Shown one piece after another: positions 1-5,245 of a DNA stretch of 8,744 bases. How positions within the stretch are numbered: position 1 is the first letter of the stretch; every line of letters begins with the position of its first letter. The position numbers and the translations under genes were made by a program. The DNA is taken from positions 1 through 8,744 of the forward strand of contig JALVWW010000232.1 in assembly GCA_027023175.1 (NCBI GenBank), given 5' to 3'. This DNA comes from Campylobacterales bacterium (GTDB lineage Bacteria > Campylobacterota > Campylobacteria > Campylobacterales > JALSKU01). The notes under the pieces are model-generated. The model was not told the origin of the DNA and searched no databases. It saw nothing but the letters and a program-made list of their open reading frames with translations.

Positions 1-157
1 TACTTAGTCTGCTTTGCAACTCTTCTTGAAAAGCAGCTTGATCTTCCGGTGCTACCGTACCTCTTGCTGCAACCAACTCTTCAGTTGTCATTTGTGTAAA
101 ATCAGTTGCATTTAAAATTCCTACAGCTAACAAAGCTGCTAAAGCCAATCTCTTCAT
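1..157 (-). CDS. Small exported protein, DUF1104-like (C-terminal part outside window)
   Basis: Only the first 52 codons are in the window; the gene runs off the left edge. The start ATG at 157 has a perfect AGGAGG ribosome binding site at 169-164, seven bases upstream. Residues 1-17 form a short signal peptide: MKR, a hydrophobic run of Ala and Leu, then a LNA cleavage site. The mature start (TDFTQMTTEELVAARG) and the following acidic, helical EDQAAFQEELQSR segment resemble the small periplasmic DUF1104 proteins of Campylobacter and Helicobacter relatives, whose function is unknown. That family match is from memory of the pattern, not a search. The gene lies 49 bases behind the kinase stop codon on the same strand. 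It appears to have its own activator-type promoter (190-221) and a hairpin over its ribosome binding site, so it is probably both co-transcribed with and separately induced by the two-component system. Confidence 0.65.
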   Translation of the reverse strand, partial: MKRLALAALLAVGILNATDFTQMTTEELVAARGTVAPEDQAAFQEELQSRLS

Positions 158-163
158 CTTTAA

Positions 164-169
164 CCTCCT
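164..169 (-). promoter_or_regulatory. Ribosome binding site of the DUF1104-like gene, inside a hairpin stem
   Basis: The minus-strand AGGAGG is seven bases from the ATG at 157 and fixes that start. Most of it (AGGAG) lies in the 3' arm of an 8-bp inverted repeat (172-165 with 204-197), so it could be masked in the mRNA. Confidence 0.8.
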
Positions 170-204
170 ATGATTAATTTTGTAATGAAATTATTACATA
201 GGAG
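165..204 (-). repeat. Inverted repeat forming an RBS-masking hairpin between kinase and DUF1104-like genes
   Basis: CTCCTATG at 165-172 and CATAGGAG at 197-204 are perfect 8-base inverted copies. Inside them, AATTT (176-180) and AAATT (188-192) can extend the stem across a small internal loop, leaving a 7-base apical loop. In the minus-strand transcript the 5' arm begins two bases after the kinase stop codon (209-207), and the 3' arm contains the Shine-Dalgarno sequence of the next gene. A ribosome finishing the kinase would cover the 5' arm and free the site, which is the usual geometry for translational coupling. An overlapping palindrome, TGTAAT-N6-ATTACA (181-198), could form a competing structure or be a protein-binding site. 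The function is inferred. Confidence 0.55.
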
Positions 205-221
205 TGTTAGTTAAGTGTTAG
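190..221 (-). promoter_or_regulatory. Promoter with OmpR-type direct repeat upstream of the DUF1104-like gene
   Basis: On the minus strand CTAAC (221-217), six bases, CTAAC (210-206), ten bases and then AATAAT (195-190) are visible, with a TG extended -10 element (198-197). The 11-base period of the repeat is typical for tandem binding of OmpR-family regulators, and the position would overlap the -35 region. The same layout with the same spacings stands before the NosL-like gene. The repeat overlaps the last codons of the kinase gene. Confidence 0.55.
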
Positions 222-1244
222 TTTTACTATTGTTCCTTTATTTTTTTTGCTTTCTATATCAATGGATATATTTAATTCTTTACAAAGTTTTTTTACTATA
301 TTCAATCCTATACCTAAACCTCTTTCATTTTCTTTATAAAATCTATCAAAAATTTTATCTATATTTTCTATGCCTATACCGTTATCTTTAATAATTATCT
401 CTCCTTTTTTAACAACAATATCTATATATGGACTATTTTGCGAAGAGTATTTACAGGCATTTGAGATTATGTTATCAATAATTCTTATAAAAGCATCCTT
501 ATCACTTTTAAATACAAACTTATCTCCTGAAACTTTTATAGCAATTTCCGGATATAGTTTTTTAAAATATTCTACTCTTTCACTTATAATCTCATAAGGA
601 TTTACTTGTGTTATCTCAGGATGAAATCCTTTAATCTGAACTTCAAAATTTTTATATAATGACAATATCCTTTTAGCACTTATCTCTATCCTGTCTAACT
701 CTTCAGAATTATCTTTTGTTTTTAAAAAGCGAGTATTTAAAAGTATAGTTGCAACAGGTGTATTTATATCGTGTATCACATCTTTTAAAAACTCTTCTAT
801 CAAATCAATAGCTTTCTTCATTGGTTTTAATGCATAAAAAGCATAAAAAAACGAGAGTAACAACAATAAAAATAAAATAGTAGCATAATATATCAATATT
901 TTAAACTTTACAGACTCTATATCCTTTTTATATTTTTCCAAAGGATAAAATATTTTTAAAAGTTTATTTTTTGTTGCAGATATTCTAAATAGTGCATAAA
1001 CTTCTTTTTTATTTGTATAAAGAATATCAACTTTTTTATCGGTATCATTATTTACAATAGTAGCATCAAATTTTTTACCTTTAAAGTTAAAATTATATTC
1101 TCTCATTTGATATAAAAGATTGTTGTTATAAACAAAAATCTGTTGTCGATAATAGAGATATGCTATAAAAGCACTCATTAAAGCCAAAACACTAAAAAAA
1201 ATAATAAATATTTTTAAAAATGACTCTTTTTCATAGCTTTTCAA
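207..1244 (-). CDS. Two-component sensor histidine kinase
   Basis: This is a 345-residue inner-membrane sensor kinase. A membrane helix at about residues 10-31 and a second at about 115-138 flank a short periplasmic sensing region (about 32-114) without a domain I recognise. The dimerisation/phosphoacceptor box contains H158 (FLKDVIHDINTP). The catalytic domain shows the N box with N262 (SNACKYS), the G1 box KDNGIGI (286-292), the F box IFDRFYK (298-304) and the G2 box RGLGIGL (308-314). The start is a TTG at 1244 inside the end of the regulator gene, a 14-base overlap. It has a GGGG ribosome site about eight bases upstream; the nearby ATG at 1234 is out of frame. The overlap implies coupled translation with the response regulator, its evident partner. 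The signal sensed is unknown; the neighbouring NosL-like gene makes copper or another envelope stress a guess. Confidence 0.93.
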   Translation of the reverse strand: MKSYEKESFLKIFIIFFSVLALMSAFIAYLYYRQQIFVYNNNLLYQMREYNFNFKGKKFDATIVNNDTDKKVDILYTNKKEVYALFRISATKNKLLKIFYPLEKYKKDIESVKFKILIYYATILFLLLLLSFFYAFYALKPMKKAIDLIEEFLKDVIHDINTPVATILLNTRFLKTKDNSEELDRIEISAKRILSLYKNFEVQIKGFHPEITQVNPYEIISERVEYFKKLYPEIAIKVSGDKFVFKSDKDAFIRIIDNIISNACKYSSQNSPYIDIVVKKGEIIIKDNGIGIENIDKIFDRFYKENERGLGIGLNIVKKLCKELNISIDIESKKNKGTIVKLTLN

Positions 1245-1866
1245 GTTTATACCCCAATCCTCTTACATTTTTTATATTTAGACCCAGCTCTGTTTTTAGC
1301 TTGTTAATTTGTACTCTAAGAGCAATATCACTTGGTTTTTTCATAAGATCAAAAAGTTGGTCTTTATGAATAATTTTTCCTATATTACTTAAAAATATAG
1401 ATGCAATATTGTGCGATACTTCACCAAGCTCAATCTCTTTATCATGTTTATATATCCTGTCTTCTTCTTGATCATACTTTATGTCACCATATTTTATAAA
1501 AGGATTATTTCGCTTTAAAATTGCCTCTACTCTTACAAGCAATTCATCAAAATCGAAAGGTTTTTTTATGTAGTCGTCACAACCTGCATCAAATCCTTTG
1601 GATATGCTTTTTATATCTTTAAGTGCGGTAATAAAAAAAGTAGGAGTTTTGTCACCGCTGTCTCTTAAATCTTTTAACAAATCTATACCGCTTCCAAATG
1701 GAACATTTATATCAAACAGATACAAATCAAAACTATTTTCATATGTTTCATCAAGAGCCTGATTTATATTTTTAACAGGGGTTACTTTATAGTTTTGATT
1801 TGCTAGGAGTGATTTTAGTGTCTGTAAAAGCATCTCGTCATCTTCAAGCAAAAGTATTTTATACAT
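1231..1866 (-). CDS. OmpR-family response regulator
   Basis: This is a 211-residue DNA-binding response regulator, the cytoplasmic partner of the overlapping kinase. The receiver domain (1-118) has the acidic pair D9/D10, the phosphoacceptor D52 (LFDINVP), T80 and K102 (KKPF), all as expected for a functional receiver. The C-terminal winged helix (about 125-211) is of the Trans_reg_C type, ending with the family-typical NVRGLGYKL. The start is taken as the ATG at 1866 (MYKILLLEDD). An in-frame extension to 1911 is unlikely because it would run through the promoter's -10 box, and an AAGGGG ribosome site lies about nine bases before 1866. The divergent region upstream carries a TTAAC-N6-TTAAC repeat that this protein may itself bind. 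The gene resembles Campylobacter OmpR-type regulators in general; I cannot assign a specific name. Confidence 0.94.
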   Translation of the reverse strand: MYKILLLEDDEMLLQTLKSLLANQNYKVTPVKNINQALDETYENSFDLYLFDINVPFGSGIDLLKDLRDSGDKTPTFFITALKDIKSISKGFDAGCDDYIKKPFDFDELLVRVEAILKRNNPFIKYGDIKYDQEEDRIYKHDKEIELGEVSHNIASIFLSNIGKIIHKDQLFDLMKKPSDIALRVQINKLKTELGLNIKNVRGLGYKLEKL

Positions 1867-1893
1867 ATCTGTTATCCCCTTTATTTTTGTGCA

Positions 1894-1902
1894 ATTATAA
1901 CA
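1894..1902 (-). promoter_or_regulatory. Promoter of the regulator-kinase operon (extended -10)
   Basis: The minus strand reads TGTTATAAT from 1902 to 1894, a perfect TATAAT with a TG extension. It would start transcription near 1887, giving a leader of about 20 bases to the ATG at 1866. The direct repeat at 1921-1936 lies just upstream, near the -35 position, so autoregulation is possible. Confidence 0.6.
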
Positions 1903-1920
1903 TATACACAAAGAGGAAAA

Positions 1921-1952
1921 TTAACAATCATTTAACTTTTAGGGAATATAAT
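1921..1952 (+). promoter_or_regulatory. Promoter with OmpR-type direct repeat upstream of the NosL-like gene
   Basis: TTAAC (1921-1925), six bases, TTAAC (1932-1936), ten bases, then a perfect TATAAT (1947-1952). Transcription would start near 1959, with a leader of about 21 bases. The repeat covers the -35 region, as expected for a class II activator site. It matches the repeat before the DUF1104-like gene in motif, period and distance to the -10 box. Because it is shared between divergent promoters, it could also serve the regulator gene itself. Confidence 0.65.
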
Positions 1953-1979
1953 GTCATAAATTTTTTAAAAGGATTTACT

Positions 1980-2675
1980 ATGGTAAAAAGATTACTACTT
2001 AGTATCTTGGTTGTAGCTGGAATTTTTTCCACAGGTGCTTTAGCAAAAAGCAAACATATGATGTATCAAGCTGTTCCTATGAACAAAGCTCAAATCATTC
2101 AAAACGGTAAAGAAAAAGCTTACTGTCCAAATTGCGGTATGACATTAAGAATGTTTTACAAGACCAACCATGCTGCAACGGTAAACGGTAAAGTAAAACA
2201 GTACTGCTCTATGCACTGCTTGGCTGAAGATGCCGTAAAAGGTTTAAATCCAACAGATATAAAAGTTGTAGATAATTCTACTTTAAAATTTATCCCTGTA
2301 AAAGATGCTTATTATGTAGTAGGTAGTAAAAAACCTGCCACTATGAGCAAAGTAAGCAAGTATGCTTTTGGAACAAAAGCTGCAGCAGAAGCTTTTGCCA
2401 AAAAATATGGCGGAAAAGTTATGAGATTTGATGAAGTTTTTGCTATGGCTAAAAAAGCTTACAAAAAAGAAGCTATGATGATAAGCAAAAAACAGCACAT
2501 GATGGCAAAAAAAGGTAAAATGGTATTTTCAAAAAAATGTCAAGCTACCAAGCTTCCTAAGTTCAATTCAGTTGCTGAAGCAAAAGCTTATATAAAGTCA
2601 CATAAAATTTGTGGAAAACTTATGGGCAAGCCTCTTCAAGCAGTAGGATTGTATCTTTATTTTAAAGATAATTAA
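1980..2675 (+). CDS. NosL-like exported metal-binding protein with C-terminal extension
   Basis: This is a 231-residue exported protein. The start at ATG 1980 is supported by AAAAGGA six bases upstream and by the signal peptide at 1-22 (cleavage after ALA). There is no lipobox, unlike most NosL lipoproteins. Residues about 45-155 follow the NosL pattern: CPNCGM (49-54), H64, YCSMHC (75-80), then YYVVGS (111-116), a PATMS segment and an AFG...A.AFA.KYGGKVMRFDEV stretch (129-153). NosL proteins bind Cu(I) and help supply copper to nitrous oxide reductase. Two HMM triplets (26-28, 173-175), MM at 166-167 and other Met residues suggest copper binding here too. The last 60 residues are Lys-rich and have a cytochrome c-like outline (GKMVFSKKC ... 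CGKL ... AVGLYLYF) but no CXXCH haem site; single Cys residues are C187 and C211. The gene is divergent from a two-component system that probably activates it. No nos cluster is visible, so the role may be copper handling rather than NosZ maturation. Confidence 0.8.
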   Translation: MVKRLLLSILVVAGIFSTGALAKSKHMMYQAVPMNKAQIIQNGKEKAYCPNCGMTLRMFYKTNHAATVNGKVKQYCSMHCLAEDAVKGLNPTDIKVVDNSTLKFIPVKDAYYVVGSKKPATMSKVSKYAFGTKAAAEAFAKKYGGKVMRFDEVFAMAKKAYKKEAMMISKKQHMMAKKGKMVFSKKCQATKLPKFNSVAEAKAYIKSHKICGKLMGKPLQAVGLYLYFKDN

Positions 2676-2680
2676 ACATA

Positions 2681-2706
2681 ACAAGGAGAGTTTTTGCTCT
2701 CCTTGT
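2681..2706. terminator. Bidirectional hairpin terminator between convergent genes
   Basis: ACAAGGAGAG (2681-2690) and CTCTCCTTGT (2697-2706) form a perfect 10-bp stem with a TTTTTG loop, five bases after the NosL-like stop codon. The T-tract that follows is weak (ATTTAT on the plus strand, TATGTTTAATT on the minus strand). The position between two converging genes makes it a likely terminator for both. A smaller hairpin (2731-2736 with 2740-2745) sits directly behind the mrp stop codon and may assist. Confidence 0.75.
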
Positions 2707-2748
2707 ATTTATCAATTTAAAAGTTTTGTTACTTCAACCTGAAGTTAT

Positions 2749-3876
2749 TTAAACTGAACAAGCACTTTTGCCGGCACTTTCTGTACCTGCAACACCAATT
2801 GTAGGCTGAATTGCTTCATTATCAACTCCACCCTCTTCGTTTATCTTCTCTATCATTTCCCATAGTTTCTGGGCTGCTTCATAATATTTTTTTGCAGTTA
2901 TTGTATCAGGAAATTCACTTGCTATTGGTTTTCCTGCATCACCACCCTCTCTAATAGCTGGTTCAATTGGTATTTCACCAAGCACAACAGTATCAAACTC
3001 TTTTGCTAAAGGCTCAGTTGTACCTTTGCCAAATATATCATACTCTTTGTTTGTCTCAGGGCAGATAAAACCACTCATATTTTCCACTATTCCAGCTATT
3101 GGTATGTTTAGCTTTTTGAACATATCCAAACTTCTTGCAGTATCGTCAAGTGCAACTTTTTGAGGAGTTGTTACACAAACTCCGGCAGTTACGGGAACAC
3201 TTTGGGCAAGTGTAAGTTGAGCATCACCAGTGCCTGGAGGCATATCTATAACTAGCACATCCAAATCTCCCCATAAAATATCTTGTAAAAGCTGCTGAAT
3301 TGCTTTCATGACCATCGCACCTCTCCAGATAAGCGACTGACCCTCTTCCATAAGACTTCCCATACTCATTACTTCCACACCGTGAGCCAAGATGGGTTTT
3401 ACTTTGTTTCCTATGATTTCTGGAGTCTCTCCTACTATTCCCATCATTCTAGGGATGTTCGGCCCATAAATATCAGCATCCAAAAGACCTACTTTTTTAC
3501 CCTGCTTTGCAAGAGATATAGCAAGGTTTACTGTAGTAGTTGATTTGCCTACACCGCCTTTTCCGCTACTTACCATAACAAAATTTTTGATATGAGGGGC
3601 AATATTTTTACCCTTAGAGCTTGATTCTCTAGGCATCTTTGGCTTTTTTAGATCCAATTCATAATCTTTTACACCGATACTTTCAAATGCCTCTTTTATA
3701 TCATTTTTAATCTGCTCTTCTACTTCCGGTGCTGATGAAGTGATCTCAACACTAACTTTCACTTTTTCCCCATCCACTTCAATATTTTTAACAAATCCAA
3801 AATCTACAATACTTTTTGTAAATCCCGGATATGCTACTTTTTTCAAAGCTTCAGTAATCATATCATTCGTGATCAT
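2749..3876 (-). CDS. mrp: Mrp/NBP35-family Fe-S cluster carrier ATPase
   Basis: This is a 375-residue cytoplasmic P-loop ATPase of the Mrp/ApbC family, which binds and delivers iron-sulfur clusters to target proteins. Residues 1-80 are the MIP18/DUF59-type N-terminal domain. A linker follows, then the ATPase domain with the deviant Walker A SSGKGGVGKST (103-113; K106 and K111), Walker A' LLDADIYGPN (131-140) and the Walker B region VIDMPPGTGD (209-218). Oddly, the cluster-binding CxxC near the end of the ATPase domain reads CPET (272-275), so the second Cys is missing. The only other Cys residues are C234 and C373. The C-terminal tail (about 355-375) holds GTESAGKS (364-371), which resembles a P-loop by consensus, and C373. 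The start ATG at 3876 has AGGAG four bases upstream, a short gap; the alternative M6 lies too far from it. The gene diverges from ispDF, the order I recall in C. jejuni. Confidence 0.93.
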   Translation of the reverse strand: MITNDMITEALKKVAYPGFTKSIVDFGFVKNIEVDGEKVKVSVEITSSAPEVEEQIKNDIKEAFESIGVKDYELDLKKPKMPRESSSKGKNIAPHIKNFVMVSSGKGGVGKSTTTVNLAISLAKQGKKVGLLDADIYGPNIPRMMGIVGETPEIIGNKVKPILAHGVEVMSMGSLMEEGQSLIWRGAMVMKAIQQLLQDILWGDLDVLVIDMPPGTGDAQLTLAQSVPVTAGVCVTTPQKVALDDTARSLDMFKKLNIPIAGIVENMSGFICPETNKEYDIFGKGTTEPLAKEFDTVVLGEIPIEPAIREGGDAGKPIASEFPDTITAKKYYEAAQKLWEMIEKINEEGGVDNEAIQPTIGVAGTESAGKSACSV

Positions 3877-3911
3877 ATGACTCCTTTATTTATATTTTAA
3901 AATTGGAATTT

Positions 3912-3917
3912 ATCATA
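3912..3917 (-). promoter_or_regulatory. Possible mrp -10 box
   Basis: The minus strand reads TATGAT from 3917 to 3912, a five-of-six match to TATAAT, about 35 bases from the mrp ATG. No clear -35 is visible; Campylobacterota promoters often lack one. Weak call. Confidence 0.35.
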
Positions 3918-3945
3918 AAAAAGATAAAAAAAAGCTTTTAAAGTG

Positions 3946-3951
3946 TATAAT
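3946..3951 (+). promoter_or_regulatory. -10 box of the ispDF operon
   Basis: A perfect TATAAT, followed by about 32 bases to the TTG start at 3984. It would put transcription start near 3958. Upstream A/T runs replace a recognisable -35, as is usual in this phylum. Confidence 0.6.
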
Positions 3952-3983
3952 ATCGTAACACTTTGATAAAAAAAGGACAAAAT

Positions 3984-5114
3984 TTGCCTGATTTAACTCT
4001 TATATTGTTAGGAGCAGGAAACTCCAGTAGATTTGGGATAAGAGCAAAAAAACAGTGGTTAAGAACAGAAAATGAACCTTTATGGCTTTTTTTGGCAAAC
4101 AGACTCAAGAATAAACTAAAAATAAATAATATTATAATGGTAGCAAATAAAAATGAAATACCATATATGAAAAATTTTGCCGACTTTTTTTATGTAGAAG
4201 GCGGTGACGAGAGGCAACTATCTTTAAAAAATGCTCTTAAAAAAGTTCAGAGTGAATATGTTATGGTTACTGATGTGGCTAGAGCTTGCCTGGAGGATGA
4301 CTTTTTACAAAGACTCCTGCAAAATACAGGTGCGGCTGATATAATAGTACCTTATCTAAAAGCAACCGATACTATACATTATAAAGAGAAACTTATTGAC
4401 AGAAGGGATGTAAAGCTTATACAGACTCCTCAAATTTCTCGTACTAAAATCTTACAAAAAGCTCTTGAAGGCGATGAAATATTTACTGATGACAGTAGTG
4501 CGATTTTGTCTATCGGCGGAAGCATAAAATACATCAAAGGCTCAAGCAAAGCTGTTAAGTTAACTTATTTGGATGATTTGAATTTAATTGAGTGCATCAA
4601 ACCTCCATTAAAAGATACTTTTTGTGGGCTTGGGTATGATGTGCATCGCTTTGAAGAGGATAAAAAAATGTTTTTGGGAGGGGTAGAGATAAATGTTCCT
4701 TATGGATTTAAAGCTCATTCCGATGGTGATGTGGCTCTGCATGCCCTGTGCGATGCCCTGCTAGGCGCTATAGGATATGGTGATATAGGAGAACTGTTTC
4801 CAGACAATGATGAGCAGTATAAAAATGTAGACTCCAAAGAGTTGTTACGAAAAGTAGTACTTTTCTTATATAGTGTAGGATATGAAATATGCAATATCGA
4901 CCTGACTATTATAGCTCAAAAACCAAAAATAACCCCATATAAAGATAAAATAAGAAAAATGGTCTCAAGCATTCTTGATATTCCTATATACAAAATAAAT
5001 ATAAAAGCTACAACTACTGAAAAAATGGGTTTTATAGGAAGAGAAGAAGGAGTTGCAGCTCAAGCTGTTGCCGGAGTAAAGTATTTTGACTGGAGCAAGG
5101 AGGTAAAAATATGA
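3984..5114 (+). CDS. ispDF: Bifunctional IspD/IspF (MEP isoprenoid pathway)
   Basis: This is a 376-residue fusion enzyme of the non-mevalonate isoprenoid pathway. The N-terminal IspD part (about 1-205) transfers CMP onto methylerythritol phosphate. The C-terminal IspF part (about 213-372) forms the cyclic diphosphate two steps later. IspD motifs are GAGNSSRFG (10-18) with KKQW, TDVAR (96-100, in place of the usual HDAAR), ATDTI (127-131), QTPQ (147-150) and TDD (168-170). IspF motifs are GYDVHRF (217-223) with metal ligands D219, H221 and H253, HSDGDVALHALCDALLGA (245-262), DIGELFPD (267-274), AQKPKI (311-316) and TTTEKMGFIGREEG (343-356). The start is chosen as the TTG at 3984, six bases after AAAAGGA; another in-frame TTG at 3963 precedes that site and would cover it. 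The fusion is typical for Campylobacterota. It leads an operon whose next start (5111) overlaps its stop. Confidence 0.95.
   Translation: MPDLTLILLGAGNSSRFGIRAKKQWLRTENEPLWLFLANRLKNKLKINNIIMVANKNEIPYMKNFADFFYVEGGDERQLSLKNALKKVQSEYVMVTDVARACLEDDFLQRLLQNTGAADIIVPYLKATDTIHYKEKLIDRRDVKLIQTPQISRTKILQKALEGDEIFTDDSSAILSIGGSIKYIKGSSKAVKLTYLDDLNLIECIKPPLKDTFCGLGYDVHRFEEDKKMFLGGVEINVPYGFKAHSDGDVALHALCDALLGAIGYGDIGELFPDNDEQYKNVDSKELLRKVVLFLYSVGYEICNIDLTIIAQKPKITPYKDKIRKMVSSILDIPIYKINIKATTTEKMGFIGREEGVAAQAVAGVKYFDWSKEVKI
5097..5103 (+). promoter_or_regulatory. Strong ribosome binding site at the end of ispDF
   Basis: AAGGAGG lies seven bases before the ATG at 5111, inside the last codons of ispDF. It is the strongest Shine-Dalgarno sequence in this operon, yet it serves only the 44-codon reading frame, not the next recognisable gene. 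Confidence 0.7.
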
Positions 5115-5133
5115 AATATGTTCAATATTTCAT
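5111..5133 (+). repeat. Hairpin over the small ORF start
   Basis: ATGAAATAT (5111-5119) and ATATTTCAT (5125-5133) are perfect 9-base inverted copies around a GTTCA loop. The 5' arm holds the start codon of the small reading frame and the stop codon of ispDF, so in mRNA the structure could limit re-initiation. Confidence 0.5.
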
Positions 5134-5245
5134 TCTTGCCAAAGGCAAAGCTTTAGTGAGAGAATGCAGCATAAGCATAATTCTGCAACGAAGTGAGAAC
5201 AATTGCATGGAAACTTGTTTTCAAAAAAAGGAGACATTGACATGA
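5111..5245 (+). CDS. Possible 44-residue small protein between ispDF and the orphan regulator
   Basis: An ATG at 5111 overlaps the ispDF stop (ATGA), and the frame ends in a TGA at 5243-5245 that overlaps the ATG of the next gene (ACATGA). It starts MKYVQYFILAKGKALVREC and contains three Cys residues; I recognise no family. In favour of a gene: an ideal AAGGAGG site seven bases upstream and coupling junctions at both ends. Against: the middle (about 5134-5210) is full of overlapping short inverted repeats (for example TGCAG/CTGCA and TGCAA/TTGCA), is slightly richer in GC than its surroundings and lacks the look of a folded protein. It may instead be an intergenic repeat inserted just behind the original start of the regulator gene, since ATGAAA occurs both at 5111 and at 5242. 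Confidence 0.4.
   Translation: MKYVQYFILAKGKALVRECSISIILQRSENNCMETCFQKKETLT
5229..5233 (+). promoter_or_regulatory. Ribosome binding site of the orphan regulator
   Basis: AGGAG within an A-run lies eight bases before the ATG at 5242. It decides against the in-frame upstream TTG at 5203. Confidence 0.75.

Noticed and set aside
1867..1911. 15-codon extension of the response regulator
   Set aside because: It covers the TATAAT at 1894-1899 and is not part of the receiver fold, which begins MYKILLLEDD.
1800..1979. 60-codon N-terminal extension of the NosL-like frame
   Set aside because: It runs antisense through the regulator gene and through the predicted promoters; the signal peptide and ribosome site place the start at 1980.
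2283..2498. Minus-strand frame inside the NosL-like gene
   Set aside because: Phe/Ser-rich antisense of a Lys-rich coding region, with no start context or family features.
2727..2733. TGTTACT, a match to the HP1021-type box (TGTTWCW from memory)
   Set aside because: Several similar 7-mers occur in the window, mostly inside genes, about as many as expected by chance in AT-rich DNA; none sits clearly at a promoter.
2731..2745. ACTTCA/TGAAGT hairpin behind mrp
   Set aside because: Six-base stem without a T-tract; too weak to call as a separate terminator, so noted only with the main one.
3963..3983. Earlier in-frame TTG start for ispDF
   Set aside because: The good AAAAGGA ribosome site lies downstream of this TTG and is correctly spaced for the TTG at 3984, where the IspD fold starts.
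4553..4565. TTAAG-TTAAC pair in ispDF resembling the regulator repeat
   Set aside because: Spacing is wrong (5-base period rather than 11) and it is inside a coding region without a promoter.
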